Counted from the first letter of the stretch, positions 1 to 11,882 are shown. The stretch: 64,000 bases of DNA from Straminergon stramineum (GCA_963920665.1 OY987265.1:42971001-43035000), one strand, 5' to 3'. The notes: generated by a model not told the origin, from the letters alone. Translations and numbers: made by a program.

Positions 1-640
1 GATTTGTTATGTGAACATAATTAATAATTGTGTTATTCATGCAATTAGTGAATCTTTTGGAAAAAATAACTCATAAGATTCATTTTTGAACTCAATTTTC
101 GCAATTTTTGAAAAAGAAATTTTTTCTAAAGGTTAAGATTTTTGCTAGAACAATTTCACCCATTGAGATTTGTGTACTTCAATTCCATCTTAGAGCTATT
201 AGTGGTTTAATTTTCCCATCAATCTTGAACCTACTTCTATCTAAAAAAAATTAATTCATGAAAATTATTAATTTCTTTCTTAAATTTTATTTTACTAGAT
301 TCTCAATTCGATTCTTCAACACAAAAGATTAGAAATTCACAATTAGTAATGCAATTTTTTTTAATTTAGAAGATTCGAAGCCCAAAAATTTAGTTCAACA
401 AGGTGCAATTCATTTTTCTCTTCACTTTAAATGCAAATTTATCTTGCAATCTATGTGGTCAAAGTTTCTAAAATATTTTTAATACATTCTTACAATAGTT
501 TGGTACAAGATCCTACAGTTAGATAAGCAATTTTTTTTTCAAAGTTATTTGCTCTTTGCAATGGAAATGGGAGTTTTGAGTATTTTTTGATGGAAAAAAG
601 GCCTTGGAACTTTAGAGGTCCAAAATGCCCAAACCTCTTA
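1..640. repeat. Dispersed repeat F, copy 1
   Basis: Similar along most of its length, in the same orientation, to 31895-32420. Shared landmarks include AATAACTCATA.GATTCATTTT, TTGCTAGAACAAT, TTCAATTCCAT.T.AGAGCTATTA and GAAATGG.A.TTTGAGT. AT-rich and non-coding by eye. The left edge is cut by the window. Confidence 0.65.
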
Positions 641-898
641 TCATTGACTATGTTCCTAAAATTACTTGCACACCAATGTCCCATGTCCTATCCATATGGA
701 TATGGTATACATTGTATGAATACAAATGAAGATGCAAGCATGTATAAATATGATATACAATGCATTCATACTACTATATTATATAGTGCATTAATATGGA
801 TACAATATATGGATATAGTACAAATACTAATCATGTCTCATTATCCCATATTTTTTGTCTCATCATCCATTGCCATGTGTAAAAAGATATGTACGACA

Positions 899-1277
899 TT
901 AACCCTTAAATGATGGACTAGTCCCTGCGGGGAAAAGGCAAGTTGAGTACTGTTGATTTTGCAGTGACCGTGGGAGAGAAACACATTCATGAACAATACC
1001 AAAGAAAAGGGAGTTGTTGTTGCCCTCATGAAAATTGTAGGAGGGGGCATCGTACGACCTAACACCGTGCATGGGTATTTCCATGTTGTGTTCCCATATC
1101 CATGTTCCCTAAAAATATGAATGCATCTAAATTACACTATTTTTGGCCCTCCATGATGCAGCACATCTCCACGATTGTGTTAAAAAAATGGATGAAAAAA
1201 TGCATTCCTACATCCAATAGATTATTGTCTTGTTATTCATCGGATGAAAAATGTCCGCATCGGCGTTTATGGGTTAA
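899..1277. mobile_element. TTAA-flanked MITE, family B variant with different interior
   Basis: Starts TTAA-CCCTTAAATGATGGACTAG and ends CCGCATCGGCGTTTATGGG-TTAA, the same termini as family B at 19,300, 24,196, 40,842 and 55,196. The interior of about 370 bp is longer and mostly unrelated. No transposase is visible. Confidence 0.7.
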
Positions 1278-1562
1278 ATCTTCCGTTCGAACTAGGCCCC
1301 ATAGGATAATTTTGTGGATTATCTAGGGATAAAAGTAAAAAATGTCCCCTATTTTGAGCTGTGTCTAGGGTTTGTTCTACACCTGCACTAGCTAATTTGG
1401 GGTCTCTGATTGCAAACATGAATTCAGAATTTGCAAAAAAAATTCCTGCAGTTTCTCCAAAGTAAATCTGCCCCTATGGAGCCCAGTTCGAATGGAGGAT
1501 TTAATGTATATCTTCTTGGTATTCATCTGTGACTTTTGACAATATAATAGAGATTACACAAG

Positions 1563-1760
1563 TGAACTTCTCTAAGATAATGACCTCTCTAAAGTGATGA
1601 AGAATTGATTGCCTGGTCCTGTGCTTGGCCTAATCCCAAACATGCACATCAAAGAATGAACTTCTCTGAGACAATGACCTCTCTCAAAGGAGTTTCAAGT
1701 GATGAAGAATTGATTGCCTGGTTCTGCACTAGGCCCAATCCCCAACATGCACATGAACGA
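1563..1760. repeat. Tandem duplication, unit about 100 bp
   Basis: Two adjacent copies share GAACTTCTCT, AATGACCTCTCT, GTGATGAAGAATTGATTGCC and CAACATGCACAT. The second copy carries an extra short segment. Open frames through it are short and match nothing recognised. Confidence 0.75.
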
Positions 1761-2443
1761 AGTTCTTTGAGATTTTTTAGCATGGGAACTCCCACACACA
1801 CTCATCATTCAGAGAAGTTATTTGATATTCTTGAACATGGGGACTTGAGCCCAGTCCTCATACTATTTCTTTAGAGTTCGAAGATCTACATTATTGTATT
1901 TTTCATTTATTTTTATTTTGACACAAATGAAAGGGTTACCACATTTTTTTGGAAATGGCATGGCATGTCCCATGCCCAACCCTCAAGGTGACACTATATA
2001 TCATACTCACCACATAACCTGACAATCATTGATTTTGATCCACAAGGTATGTGTGTTCAGTTTGTTGGGCAAAGATTGCAGTGCTACATTATTTAGTGTC
2101 CCAATTGAATATGAGTTTTCAGTAGCCAAATATACCCCCACCCCAATTCAAGTCATGTTGAAAGTCTGTCCACGTGTTGCAAGTGAATGCACATGAGGAG
2201 TTGTTGAAGATTCGGTGGCTCACTCGCTCATTCATTCATTGTCATTGACGTGGTGGGAGAGAGAGTAGACTAGTAGAGTAGAAGGAATGAGTAGAACTAA
2301 GGTATGACCAAAATATTTAGGAGGCCAAGAGACTTGACATGATCCATGATAATGAATGAATCTGACTTTTGGTGGTATATTTCCATGGGTAGGAGACAAA
2401 TAAATGAAGAACCCAAAGTTACAACATGCATCGTAGTTGTGGA
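1761..2443. other. Non-coding stretch, nothing recognised
   Basis: No gene, RNA or paired repeat could be supported. The longest open frames are under 85 codons and without recognisable motifs. Confidence 0.5.
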
Positions 2444-2580
2444 ATGATGATAAAAAAATTATACCCACAAAAATGACAATCAATTGCCCCCTTTTGGAAC
2501 ATCAAACAATTCTGGCATGATGATCCAAAATTATACCCAAAAAATGACAATCCATTGCCACTTTTTTGAACAACAAACAC
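2444..2580. repeat. Tandem duplication, unit about 70 bp
   Basis: Two adjacent units share ATGATGAT, AAATTATACCCA, AAATGACAATC and ATTGCC followed by TTTTGGAAC/TTTTTGAAC. They are diverged at several positions. Confidence 0.75.
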
Positions 2581-2963
2581 CCTGGTGGCCTGGTGTGCTT
2601 GATGCGAAGGAGCAAATTAAAGGAGTGGCGCAGTTTCTAGAAGATGTTTTTTTTTAACTCTACAGTCAATGATTCCATGGCCATTGGAAATGAGTAAAAT
2701 ACAGTCATGATTCCCAACAACTTTGGAAACATAGCTCACCTATAAAATTTATCCCAATTCACAGCATTCAATTTGAAAGGGAATATTATTTTGCTTTTTG
2801 TCAATGAACATTTATTCCTATGGATTGTAAACAAATAGCCAATTTCATGCCTTGTGACCATCAAAACTCAGGTCTGGTTGAACTATATAACTAGTGATGA
2901 TCATAAGATTAGGTCATATGTGCCTTGGTCATGGTTGTTGTTCATCTTTGCTGTAACTTAACT

Positions 2964-3582
2964 TAAGGTGCGTAAGTTACCCCAGAATGCAATACTGACC
3001 CAGAACCACTATCAGCACTATGGGTACATGTCCAAAGAAGGGTGTTTTTTGTTTTGTCAATTTGTCATCAATTTGCACCAAAATAATGGACCCTGCACTA
3101 GGCCCCTATAACACCCCTATAACATATACAGTAAAATCTTGGATGAAATCATCAGAAAAATTTCAAATTAAAAAAAGAAATCTTGCATTAAATTGCCAAA
3201 TTGTGGATGAAAACAAAATTTTGGAGATGTAATATGTGCTAATGTGATATTTTCTATTCAATGTATGGATGAATGTTGAAATTTTAGAGCACCACTATAA
3301 CATGTAATATCCCCACTTTGGCACTTCACCAAAAAATGAAAAAACAAAATGAAAAACAAAAGTGCTCCAAAATCAATATGTACATACAAGGACAAAACAA
3401 TTTCAGAACCTCTACTCCCCCAAAAATTGACCCTTTATAACTTTTGCTTACAGTCTTCATATGTTGTATTCTTTGGTGCATTGGAACCTCCTTTCACTTG
3501 CCAAGAAGAAAATATGACTAGTCTAACGATAGTAACTAGGCACAGGAGCAAATTTGTGATGGTTTGGGAGGTACCCACCTTA
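2964..3582. mobile_element. Repeat family K, probable TA-flanked element, longest copy
   Basis: The right end reads ...GGGAGGTACCCACCT-TA, matching K ends at 6,860 and near 59,050. The left part matches 55984-56290 (shared GCACCAAAATAATGGACC, TTGGATGAAATCATC and GAGCACCACTATAACAT). The right part matches 43106-43398 and 58800-59065. The exact left border near 2,964 (TA-AGGTGCG) is uncertain. Open frames inside are not convincing. Confidence 0.55.
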
Positions 3583-3590
3583 GTACCAAT

Positions 3591-3662
3591 CCATGTGCAA
3601 TAACTTTTTTTTTAATGAAACCTGGAGTTTATTCCAAGAAGAAAACCATGTGCAATAACTTT
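3591..3662 (-). mobile_element. Micro-retroposon (family S2), 38-bp insert with 17-bp target duplication
   Basis: The insert at 3608-3645 is flanked by a perfect 17-bp direct repeat, CCATGTGCAATAACTTT (3591-3607 and 3646-3662). Read on the minus strand the insert is CTTGGAATAAACTCCAGG, then TTTCATT and an A-run. The same tail occurs at 39,668 and, more degraded, at 4,231. The pattern fits a severely 5'-truncated retroposon. Confidence 0.85.
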
Positions 3663-3921
3663 ATCATTTAAGATCCCAGGTCTCCAACCAGCAGCTTCAC
3701 ATTATTTAGTTGTTGTAAGAATTTCAACATGAAATAGAACTGGTCTGACTCATTGCAAATTAGTAGGGACCGAATATGCGAGCTGTTTTACGAATCCAAA
3801 GTAGGTTATCAACCAGCCCTGAAGTCATTGCTCAATCAGTCTTCAATCATGATCTCAATCAAACGTACCCTGGATACATAACTCTTTTTCAAATGCAAGT
3901 CATACTGGCCATGTAAGGTAA

Positions 3922-4046
3922 GGTAAGGTAGTCTGCTCTCAAAGCGACCTCCTTAAAATTTTATACTTTTGGTACTTTGAAGAAAGCAATATGTACCTCG
4001 ATAGGTTAGTAGTTGCTTGTAGAGCATGGTCACTTTTAGAGCACAC
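3922..4046. mobile_element. Family I MITE, internally deleted copy
   Basis: Both termini of family I are present (AAGGTAGTCTGCTCTCAAAG and AGAGCATGGTCACTTTTAGAGC), but only about 125 bp separate them, against about 306 bp at 17,452. Preceded by three AAGGT units. Confidence 0.65.
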
Positions 4047-4222
4047 AACCATGTTTGAAGTTCATTGCGAATGAAGTTGAGAATTGAGATTGGAGTGAGA
4101 CTTTGGAGTTTAAAGGTGATCAAATCACTTAGCAATTTGGGGTAATTTTTCTATAATTATTTGTTGTGTGCAAACAATTGGAACTCCTCATAATTCCACT
4201 ATTTTTTATCCACCAAAATACT

Positions 4223-4269
4223 ATCGGAATAAACTCCAAGTTTAAAACAAACAAATAAACAATCGGAAT
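4223..4269 (+). mobile_element. Micro-retroposon (family S2), about 31-bp insert
   Basis: The insert AAACTCCAAGTTTAAAACAAAC plus a short A-rich end is flanked by the 8-bp repeat ATCGGAAT (4223-4230 and 4262-4269). The body resembles the S2 tail at 3608-3645. A short duplication and short insert make this less certain. Confidence 0.5.
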
Positions 4270-5233
4270 TGTAACTTCCCCAAGTACATGTCATGATCAA
4301 GGTCAAGAAGACAGAGGTTTGGAGAAGGACAAGCCCTTTAAATTTCGTAAAGGTCCTTGTATCCAAAAATAGACCATAATTTGTAGAAAATAAGTGTTTG
4401 AATATGAAGATAGTGCCCATATGGACCATAAGCATCATGCTTTGATAGCATTCCTTAGTGTTCAAATAACTCTCACTTTTTATCTAATAATGTAGTGAAT
4501 GCATCTTGGTCGAACTTTGAGAATAATATCCATTTTTTGTAATGGATTTAAATTGAGAAAGTCAATCAAGAAAATTGGTATTTCTATTTCATATTGCAAG
4601 CTCCCATATATTTTTCTTGCAATTGCAAGTTCCATATTCTTTTTTGTGAGAATATTCTCAAAATTGAAACTACAAAATGCTCTCCCTCTCATTCTAACCT
4701 TCATTTTTGGTTCAATTCAATCATTTTTCTAATATGTATTAGAATAATTTTATTACTTTTATTAGTTTCAGTCTTAAATGGGCTTCTAATCCTTTACCTT
4801 TGAGGTGGTAAAAGAGCTCGTAATGTGCCCACACTGTGATTTTTAATTTCATTCTTTTACAGAACCCTTTCAAATAGTGTGGAGACGACCAAATAGGGAG
4901 ATGGACTTGATCTAATAAAAAGCCACAACCTTCAATTCATGAGTAGATGGAAGGAAGGGATAAGGGGCTACTTTTATGGACAAGAGGCCAACTGATAATA
5001 AAGAAACGACCCACTCCGTCACCACCCAAGCAAGCCGTCAGAAGAAAAGCAAAAGCAAAAGAGAACCGACCTGATTCATATGTGTGATTTTTTATTTTTA
5101 ATTCTAAATTTTTAAATCTTGAATTTTGAATTTAAGAATTTAATTTTAATTTTAAGAATATTATAAGTGGGGGCCCCTGAAAGGAGAATAGCCAGGTACA
5201 ATAACCACGGCCCCAATTATCTTACAGTAGTTC
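4270..5233. other. Non-coding stretch, nothing recognised
   Basis: AT-rich DNA with open frames under 90 codons on both strands that match no known family. No paired repeat was found within the window. Confidence 0.45.
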
Positions 5234-5430
5234 TACACTGAATTGAATAGGGGTATTAAGGGGACTCATATTAATTAATCGACATTCCACACTATATAAA
5301 TATCTACCTTTATTGTACATGAATGGTTATTGAAGTGTCCAGGGAATGTACATCATGTTTCAAACATCTACAATTTTCTACAATCAGTCCTTTTAATTTT
5401 TTGGTCCCCTTAATACCCCTATTCGGTGTA
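5234..5430. mobile_element. Family M MITE, copy 1, TA-flanked, 193-bp body
   Basis: TA-CACTGAATTGAATAGGGG...CCCCTATTCGGTG-TA. Terminal inverted repeats of about 25 bp continue into GTATTAAGGGGAC. Two further copies lie at 24511-24703 (inverted) and 53099-53290. Interiors share CACACTATATAAATATCTACC and CATGTTTCAAACAT. A TA target is typical of Tc1/mariner-type (Stowaway-like) MITEs. Confidence 0.9.
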
Positions 5431-6933
5431 GCTCCTTCAAAGATGAAGCTCTGGCAAGTGGAATTTTGGTTTTCGTCTCATTAGTCAGACCCTGAGTCCC
5501 AGACTTTAAAAAAAAAAAAAAAGAATTTTAGTTTTTTTTTAACAACTAGGAGAACCCATTGCATTAAAAAAAAAATGGAATACAAAACGGCCAAGTCGAG
5601 AAGGCTGGACAATGAAGAGATAAGAGCAAAAAGAAACGAAACAACAGCTATCTAAATAAACAGGATGGAGGCCCTGACTGGTTCCAAATGAGACATCTTT
5701 ATTTGACCTCCACTGCTGCTAAGTAACGTAAGTTAGAGCCTCCTTTGGGATAGCCCAATTAATTGAAATGCAACTAATAAACTCTCAGAAGTGCTCCAAC
5801 CCACCCCACCCCCTTAAAAACCCCTTTTAAAACCTAAGAAAAAAACCCTCAGTAGATTAACCCACACAAATGGATGAAGGTTCTTGGCCCCTTCCCCCTC
5901 ATCTACACTTCAAGTGTGCAACATATAAGTTTTTATTGTCTTTTCATTTTTCAATGCTATTAATGTGGATAAATGGAAGAGAGGTACGTTTGAATTAAAA
6001 GGTGTTTTAAAAATGAATTAATTAATTAAAAGTGTTAATGTTGATATTATGTGTGAAGGATTTTGTACTTACTTCCCTGAAGAATCAAGGTTCTAGATTA
6101 CGTCTTAAGATAAAAACACCCAAAAACGTCAATATAAGCAATTTAGCATAGTTGGAGGCACCTTTTCTTTAAAATAATATTTTTGTAGCATTAGTAAGGA
6201 AAAATCATGAATATTCATTTTTTTTTTTAAATTGTTGGATGTGACATTTATTTTCTATGATTTTTCAAAGTGACAACTCCCTAGACCACCAAAACTGTCA
6301 CATAGGTGGACCCTACACTGAAATCTACAAAAATCAGTTGGCAGTGAATCAAAGTGAAGTACATGTCTTTCAAATGCATCAATGAATAAGAGTTAATTAG
6401 TTGGAGGACACATTAACCAAAGCCTTGGGACACATTTCATTATACTCAAGGGTACAAGAATGGGAACATGGACACTAGTGGATGTTTCTACCTTATCCCC
6501 CCTTCTCCCCAATATTGCCATTTCCAGTGTAAAGAACTGCAACAAGGACAAAAGACTATTTTTTAGGTTGTATCCAATTGTACCATCTTGTATTCAACTT
6601 GCATGAGAACGTGTGGTAAATAATTCAGAAACTTTGACCAAGTAGATTATAAAATAGTAGTTAATATTCAAAGGATTTACAAAGGGTCAAATAGTTTCTT
6701 CCCCATAGGTGCATGAGATTGATTTTGGAGATATACACATGCTGATGATGGCATTTTCTTTCTTTAATTTGTATTTAATTTTATTTGGACAGAGATGAAA
6801 CAAATCTTCATGATGGCGGTTTTGGGTTCAGTGACGCATTTTTGAGGTGCCCACCTTATGTATATTTTCTGGACTCTCAACTACAAATTTACCTCAGATG
6901 CTCCATTTGGCCATCATTCGAAGTCCATTCTCA
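5431..6933. other. Non-coding stretch with poly-A runs and a probable K fragment
   Basis: A-runs near 5,506 and 5,565 flank a weak S1-like patch (CCCATTGCAT, GGCTGGACAATG). At about 6,690-6,865 (GATTGATTTTGGAGATATACA ... GAGGTGCCCACCTTA) is a fragment of repeat K in reverse. No gene is supported. Confidence 0.5.
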
Positions 6934-7103
6934 AAGCTGCACCAATTTTTATTTTTATTTTTATTTTCTTGAAACACATGGACAATTTCCATTGAAAGGG
7001 GAAAAGGTACAGCAAACCAGAGGCAAAAACCTCAGCAGTGGAACTCAAGGAACCTGAAATTTTCAACTAACATTTTACACATTTTTAAGCTGCACCAATT
7101 TTT
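6934..7103 (-). mobile_element. Micro-retroposon (family S3), 136-bp insert with 17-bp target duplication
   Basis: The insert at 6951-7086 is flanked by AAGCTGCACCAATTTTT (6934-6950 and 7087-7103). On the minus strand it ends CAATGGAAATTGTCCATGTG, then TTTCAAGAAAA and an A/T-rich tail. The tail hairpin (AATGGA/TCCAT) parallels that of S1. Longest of the short retroposed inserts seen here. Confidence 0.85.
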
Positions 7104-7691
7104 GAGACGTAACTTAAATTGCCCCAGCACACATCCCAACTTTCCGTTGAGCGCATAACTTAATACTTTTATGTAGCATACTCCCTGATGATAAGTGAAG
7201 TGACGAAGGTGGCATTCCCCGGTACCACCCACCACCACCCTGGCTACATCTGCACCTAATTCCCTCCCTAGAGAGCAGGTACCATGCAGGTCCCACTCGA
7301 AGAATTAATGCGAGTCTCATAGGCAAGGTGGGGTAGCATCACACTCAGTGGCCATTCTTCAATCTCGTGAAATTAAAAACGCAAAAAATGCAAAAAAACC
7401 AATACAAAACAAACTGAACTTGTAGGACTTGCGACTTGGTGCCCTAACTTATTATGGTTAGTAGGGTCCATGGACGGGGAGTGATTAAACAATCATACAA
7501 GCTCTGGTGGTGACTTTCCCTCTTTTTCACTGTGTTGGGATGGTTTCCTCGATCCCAGCGACGCAGGAGGATAAGGTAAGCTTTAACTTAAGTCACTGTA
7601 TCATAGTGGGAGGAGCCTTGGAATAGTCAGGGGGCACTGTACAGTGTACAGTCCAGTCCAGTAAGGTACAGTAGAAAGGAAAGGGAGCTTC
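7104..7691. other. Non-coding stretch, nothing recognised
   Basis: No repeat partner in this window and no convincing open frame. A somewhat richer GC patch occurs near 7,200-7,330. Confidence 0.4.
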
Positions 7692-7758
7692 AAATCTCTA
7701 TGTCACTACCACGAAATTCCATTTCCTTTGTGTCAAAAATAAGAAATCTCTACACTAC
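7692..7758 (+). mobile_element. Micro-retroposon (family S1), about 34-bp insert
   Basis: GAAATTCCATTTCCTTTGTG then TCAAAAATAAG lies between imperfect repeats AAATCTCTATGTCACTAC (7692-7709) and AAATCTCTACACTAC (7744-7758). This is the S1 tail only. Confidence 0.65.
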
Positions 7759-8039
7759 TAACTTAGTCTACTACCACACTCATCACTCATCACTCATTCA
7801 ATGAGTCTGTTGACAATTGCAAGTGATTTTGCGGCTGCTGCAGCCACTGCTCCTTCAGTTGGTCATCCTTTTTGTCATGAGGTTATTAATTACAGATGAC
7901 TCAATTATACGGTACAGGCCATTGGAAGAAATGAGACTCATTTTGCCATAAGTCTCTGCAGATGGACTTCCAAGACAAACAAAGACAAAGAACAAAGAAG
8001 CATGGACTTGGGAATCATACATGGCAAGCAAGCAGCGTT

Positions 8040-8167
8040 GAAATGGAGTGACTGAGTGCCCTGTGAGGCCACTTATGGCTGGAGGTTTTGTATTTTTATC
8101 TCTTTTGCAAGGAAATTCCATTTCATTTGTGTCAAAAAAAAAGAAAAAGAAATGGAGTGAGTGAGTG
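8040..8167 (+). mobile_element. SINE-like retroposon S1, 90-bp insert with 19-bp target duplication
   Basis: The insert at 8059-8148 is flanked by a 19-bp repeat with one mismatch (8040-8058 and 8149-8167, starting GAAATGGAGTGA). It contains GGCCACTTATGGCTGG, then GTATTTTTATCTC, then GGAAATTCCATTTCATTTGT and GTC with a long A-rich tail. One of the most complete S1 copies. Confidence 0.9.
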
Positions 8168-10358
8168 ACATTAGAACCCTGGGATCCTGGTCAAAGGGAA
8201 TTTAAATTCAATTTAAAGGCATTTGAAGTCCATTTGAGTTTGTCACAATGTTTTGCATTGGAGACCCCCTGATGACTTGATTGATTTGCAGCTGGGCATT
8301 TGGTCAGATGGGCAGTGTAAAACTTATTATGAGAAGCAGCAGCAACAGCAGTGTTTTGGGGAATCTCAATTCAATTGCTAATAAGAAGGATAGGGAGTCA
8401 ACTCTAAGGGTGGTCAACGATCAGGGGTTCTTGACAGTAAAAAAAAAGGGATGCATTTGGGGAAGCTTTAAGTTACTAATGGGTTGCCGTTCATGCCATT
8501 ACTGTAACAATAAAGGACAGGGAGGGTGGCCATGAAGTGGTCAAATCATCGAATGGAATTGGGGTAGTGAGGGTCCTTGGAAAGTGAATTTGGAATGGAA
8601 CTTTATAAAAAAAATTTGGGCACAAAGTGTGGTGATGTGGACCCTTTTCATGGGGAATCAGATTTTTCATTCCTAATCCAGTGATTGAATCAGAAGTCAC
8701 CTTGCCTAGAAAATATGGACAATGTATACAACTTGTACTAACCCTTCTTCTACTTCTAAAACTTCAAAAGTATGTAATTAACGTGATATAGTGTGCAATA
8801 GTGGAAAAAAATGAACTTATGTGTCTAGCAAAACTCCCACTCTTTGAAGAAACAAAGTTATTGATCATGTTCAACACGTGCAATCTTTTTTGACAATTTA
8901 TGTTTGGGTTTCATTGAGTCAAGTTGAAATAACATTGGTGAAAATCGTGTAAATCTTGTCCTAGTCTTGTCAAGGAGTTTACTAAAGATTAGCTGTAGCT
9001 AAGTAGTAGCTAGAACAAGATGTACTAACATATGTATTATCTAGCATAATTTGTTATTAATTTTCAAGCTTCTTTGTTGCTATAATCTATTTTTTGGTCA
9101 TCAATATGATATTCTTCATTTGAACTATATAGCAAAGTGAAATTCACCGAGTTTAGCTTCTACTTCACTTAGAAATTTTTTGAAATTTTTGATAACAACA
9201 TAATTTACTGCAATAGGCTCAAAATAAGGAAGTCAACCATCCTATGTGTGAGATAGGGAAGTTACACCATGTCATCCTTTGAAAGAACATTTAGTTTTTA
9301 GATACTTAAATTATATTGTTATCTTCAAGCTAATTGCAACCCTTCTACAAATAATGAATAAACTTAATTTTATGCACAGTGTTGGTTCATTTTAATCTGA
9401 TAGTGTAATTTTCACATGAATTGTCTTTCACTATTTCTTCATCAATCATGATATTTCAATTGTTTATAATATTCTGGAAACTTTTTCGGCTTTAAGTCAA
9501 TATGTGACTTCATTTCCTGTATTTTCATTCAACTGTAGTCTCGAATGGATTGCAGTTTGAATGAATGGTCCTACGACCAGGCATTGCGGAGAAATGCCGT
9601 GGTTCCCAGTGAAGTTGGTAGAAAAGGAAAACATTCATCTCCCACGTACTGTACTGTACATTAGTGAAGGAGTGCCGAACAGGATAAAGGTCGAATGCTC
9701 AAATCTGTTTCAAAAGTGTCCATGACAATTCATGATACGATTTGAATCCTGTAGCGTAAAGCGCAATTCAAATCCCTTTTCACTACAAACATCCAACACC
9801 AACACCTACGACACAAGACCTTGTTGTTTGATATTCAAGTCACAGAAGGTTTAGCAGCTCCTACCCACCTCGGTAGCTTTTCAACGACCTCCTGCAAAAT
9901 AATCACAACTGTTGACGAAGAGTTCGACGTTCACATGCAGTCTCAAATGGTATGGACGCTAGATCTGTACAAACTCATACAGCAAAGACCGCAAACTTCA
10001 AACGATTCAATATCATTTGAAGGAAAGGCACGTCTACAATACACAGTACGAAGAGCTGTTTCCGGAACCGTCCAGTTGCATTGTCAGTAATTTTTACTGT
10101 GAGTATCGAAACCATGGTACAAATTCCTGCCGCTCCTCAACTAGCGCCAGCAATTCTATCGTAAACTACCTACAAATTTACAATGTACATCCGGAGAGAG
10201 TACGTTCTCCACCCCCCGCTATTTTCTCGAGCAGAGAAAACACGACTCCTCCATTTCTTTTCTACTATCACTGCTCTGCAAGGTTTCTTCTTTTTTCCTT
10301 ATAAAGGAATCTACCTGATTCCAGTCTACACTTGCAGTAGAGAATTTCAAACATCGCC
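8168..10358. other. Non-coding stretch downstream of the CFL1-like gene
   Basis: The part nearest 10,358 should hold the 3' UTR of the minus-strand gene, but no canonical polyadenylation signal stands out. The rest is AT-rich, with open frames under 100 codons that resemble no family. Confidence 0.45.
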
Positions 10359-11882
10359 TTACGTTTGAATCGTAGTAGCCTCGACTCGTTGCCTCTTGGA
10401 AGAAGGCGGCGAAATGAATGAATCCAGCGGCACATCGCTCTCGCAACGCGGACACTTAGGGTCGCTCTTGTGCAACATCACGTAAGTAAGACACCGAGTG
10501 CAAGCTCCCATCACCAGAGCATCAGCAGGAGTCGTAGCTTCAGCTTTCCGACTCTCGGCTTCACAAACGCTGCAAAAGAATATAACCAAGAAATTTGTGA
10601 GATTACTCTTCCTCCAAAAGTGTTCAGAATCCTGTAAGGGATATGATGAAGAAACTTGAAGGATTTGAAATATATTCCCAGCAAATGTGCTTACCCTGGA
10701 GCGGAAGACAGCAAGTCTGCAGCAGAGGAAGTGTTGTGAGCGGCAGAGCGTGACGACGTAGAAGACGAGCTGCTGGTGGAAGGCGAAGACTGCGACCACG
10801 AAGGCTCAGAACGTGAAGACGTGAGCGACGAAAATGAAGACGATCCAGACCCCTTGGGTCCGAGCATTTCGCGTTTGCCCATGGCCTTCTCGGTACGTTT
10901 CAGCGCCTTCTCCACCATCTCCATAGTGCATACGCTTTGGTGGCGAGAAGGCGAGCCTGTGTTAGTAGACAGGTTCAGGTTGAGCTCTAGGTCGGAGTCT
11001 TCCTCCGAATTGGGGAAAGAAGACGGCGGTGGCGCGGTTTTGTTCAGGCTAACGATGCTGCGGTCGTCGAGCTGGAGGCTCCAGAGCTGCTTGCCGGTGG
11101 AGAAGGAGAGACGTTGTTGTTGCTGTTGTTGTGGAGGTGGGCTGCCGCCAGATGAGGCTGAAGATGTTGAGGCGCGCTGCAAACTCTCCGTTTCTGAGCG
11201 TTTGCTGGCGAGAAACTCGTGCTCCGAAGAGACGAGAAGAGGTTGCTGCTGCTGCTGTTGCAATTGTTTTCGTGGATCCTCGCTGGTTCGCAAACCCGAG
11301 CTCTTGTTCACGAAGTAAAGCTCTCCTGTCTGCACACAAGAGAAAGCAATTGAGAAACACAGCAATACTCCACAGCTGCATGATTGTCAAGTAAGAAATT
11401 AAATCAAGAAAATTGGAGCATCACCGAAAAATTCGCCAAGGGCGCCATGACATTGAAAGCCAAAAAATCAATCACCCCCCGAACGTCAAGCTCATGAACG
11501 AAAGAACGGTCGCGGTACTACTGGTCTCGGTAAATGGCGAGCGCCATACCTTTAAGTCCAAGCACTTCTCCCACCCCGACGGAAGTGGCTGATCAGGGTC
11601 AAGCTCCAGAAACTCCGGCGGCGATGAGTTGCAGTCCAATTCCATCGCCGCACCTCGACAGGAAGAAGAAGAGCCCCCTGTTCCTAACAAATCCAACGTC
11701 ACTTCCGCAGGCTTCAACGACGAAGGCGACGATGAGGAATTTCCCCCAAACTGACCCATCATCAGTTGCATCAATTTCTCTGTGTCCGCGCCCCACGCGC
11801 GCTTCTTGCCCAAGTCCAACACGGGAACACTAGAGCTTCCTAATTCCGCACCTCGCCAAGCAACCTCCATCGCCACTGCCAT
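10359..11882 (-). CDS. CFL1-like WW-domain transcriptional co-repressor, three exons
   Basis: Spliced coding exons are 11882-11550, 11329-10695 and 10569-10359, giving 1,179 bases and 392 residues. Introns of 220 and 125 bp have GT..AG ends (donors gtatgg and gtaagc, both acceptors tgcag), and phases join cleanly. The start is bounded by an in-frame TAG two codons upstream (11888-11886); Met5 is the only close alternative. Residues 99-130 form a WW domain (W104, Y116-F117, P130; the second Trp is missing), split by intron 1. Poly-Gln runs lie near 134-139 and 178-183. Residues 225-231 (LELNLNL) are an EAR-type repression motif. Residues 346-365 have C346xxC349 and C362xxC365, probably zinc-binding, like the C-termini of CFL1 and GIR proteins. 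A Ser-rich linker covers 271-305. Known relatives: rice CFL1 and Arabidopsis AtCFL1 bind the HD-ZIP IV factor HDG1 and restrain cuticle genes; GIR1 binds GL2 and TOPLESS. A nuclear co-repressor role is therefore inferred. No neighbouring gene is visible. Confidence 0.85.

Noticed and set aside
10776..11318. 180-codon plus-strand open frame
   Set aside because: It lies antisense to exon 2 of the CFL1-like gene and its poly-Cys and Glu runs mirror the Gln and Ser codon repeats.
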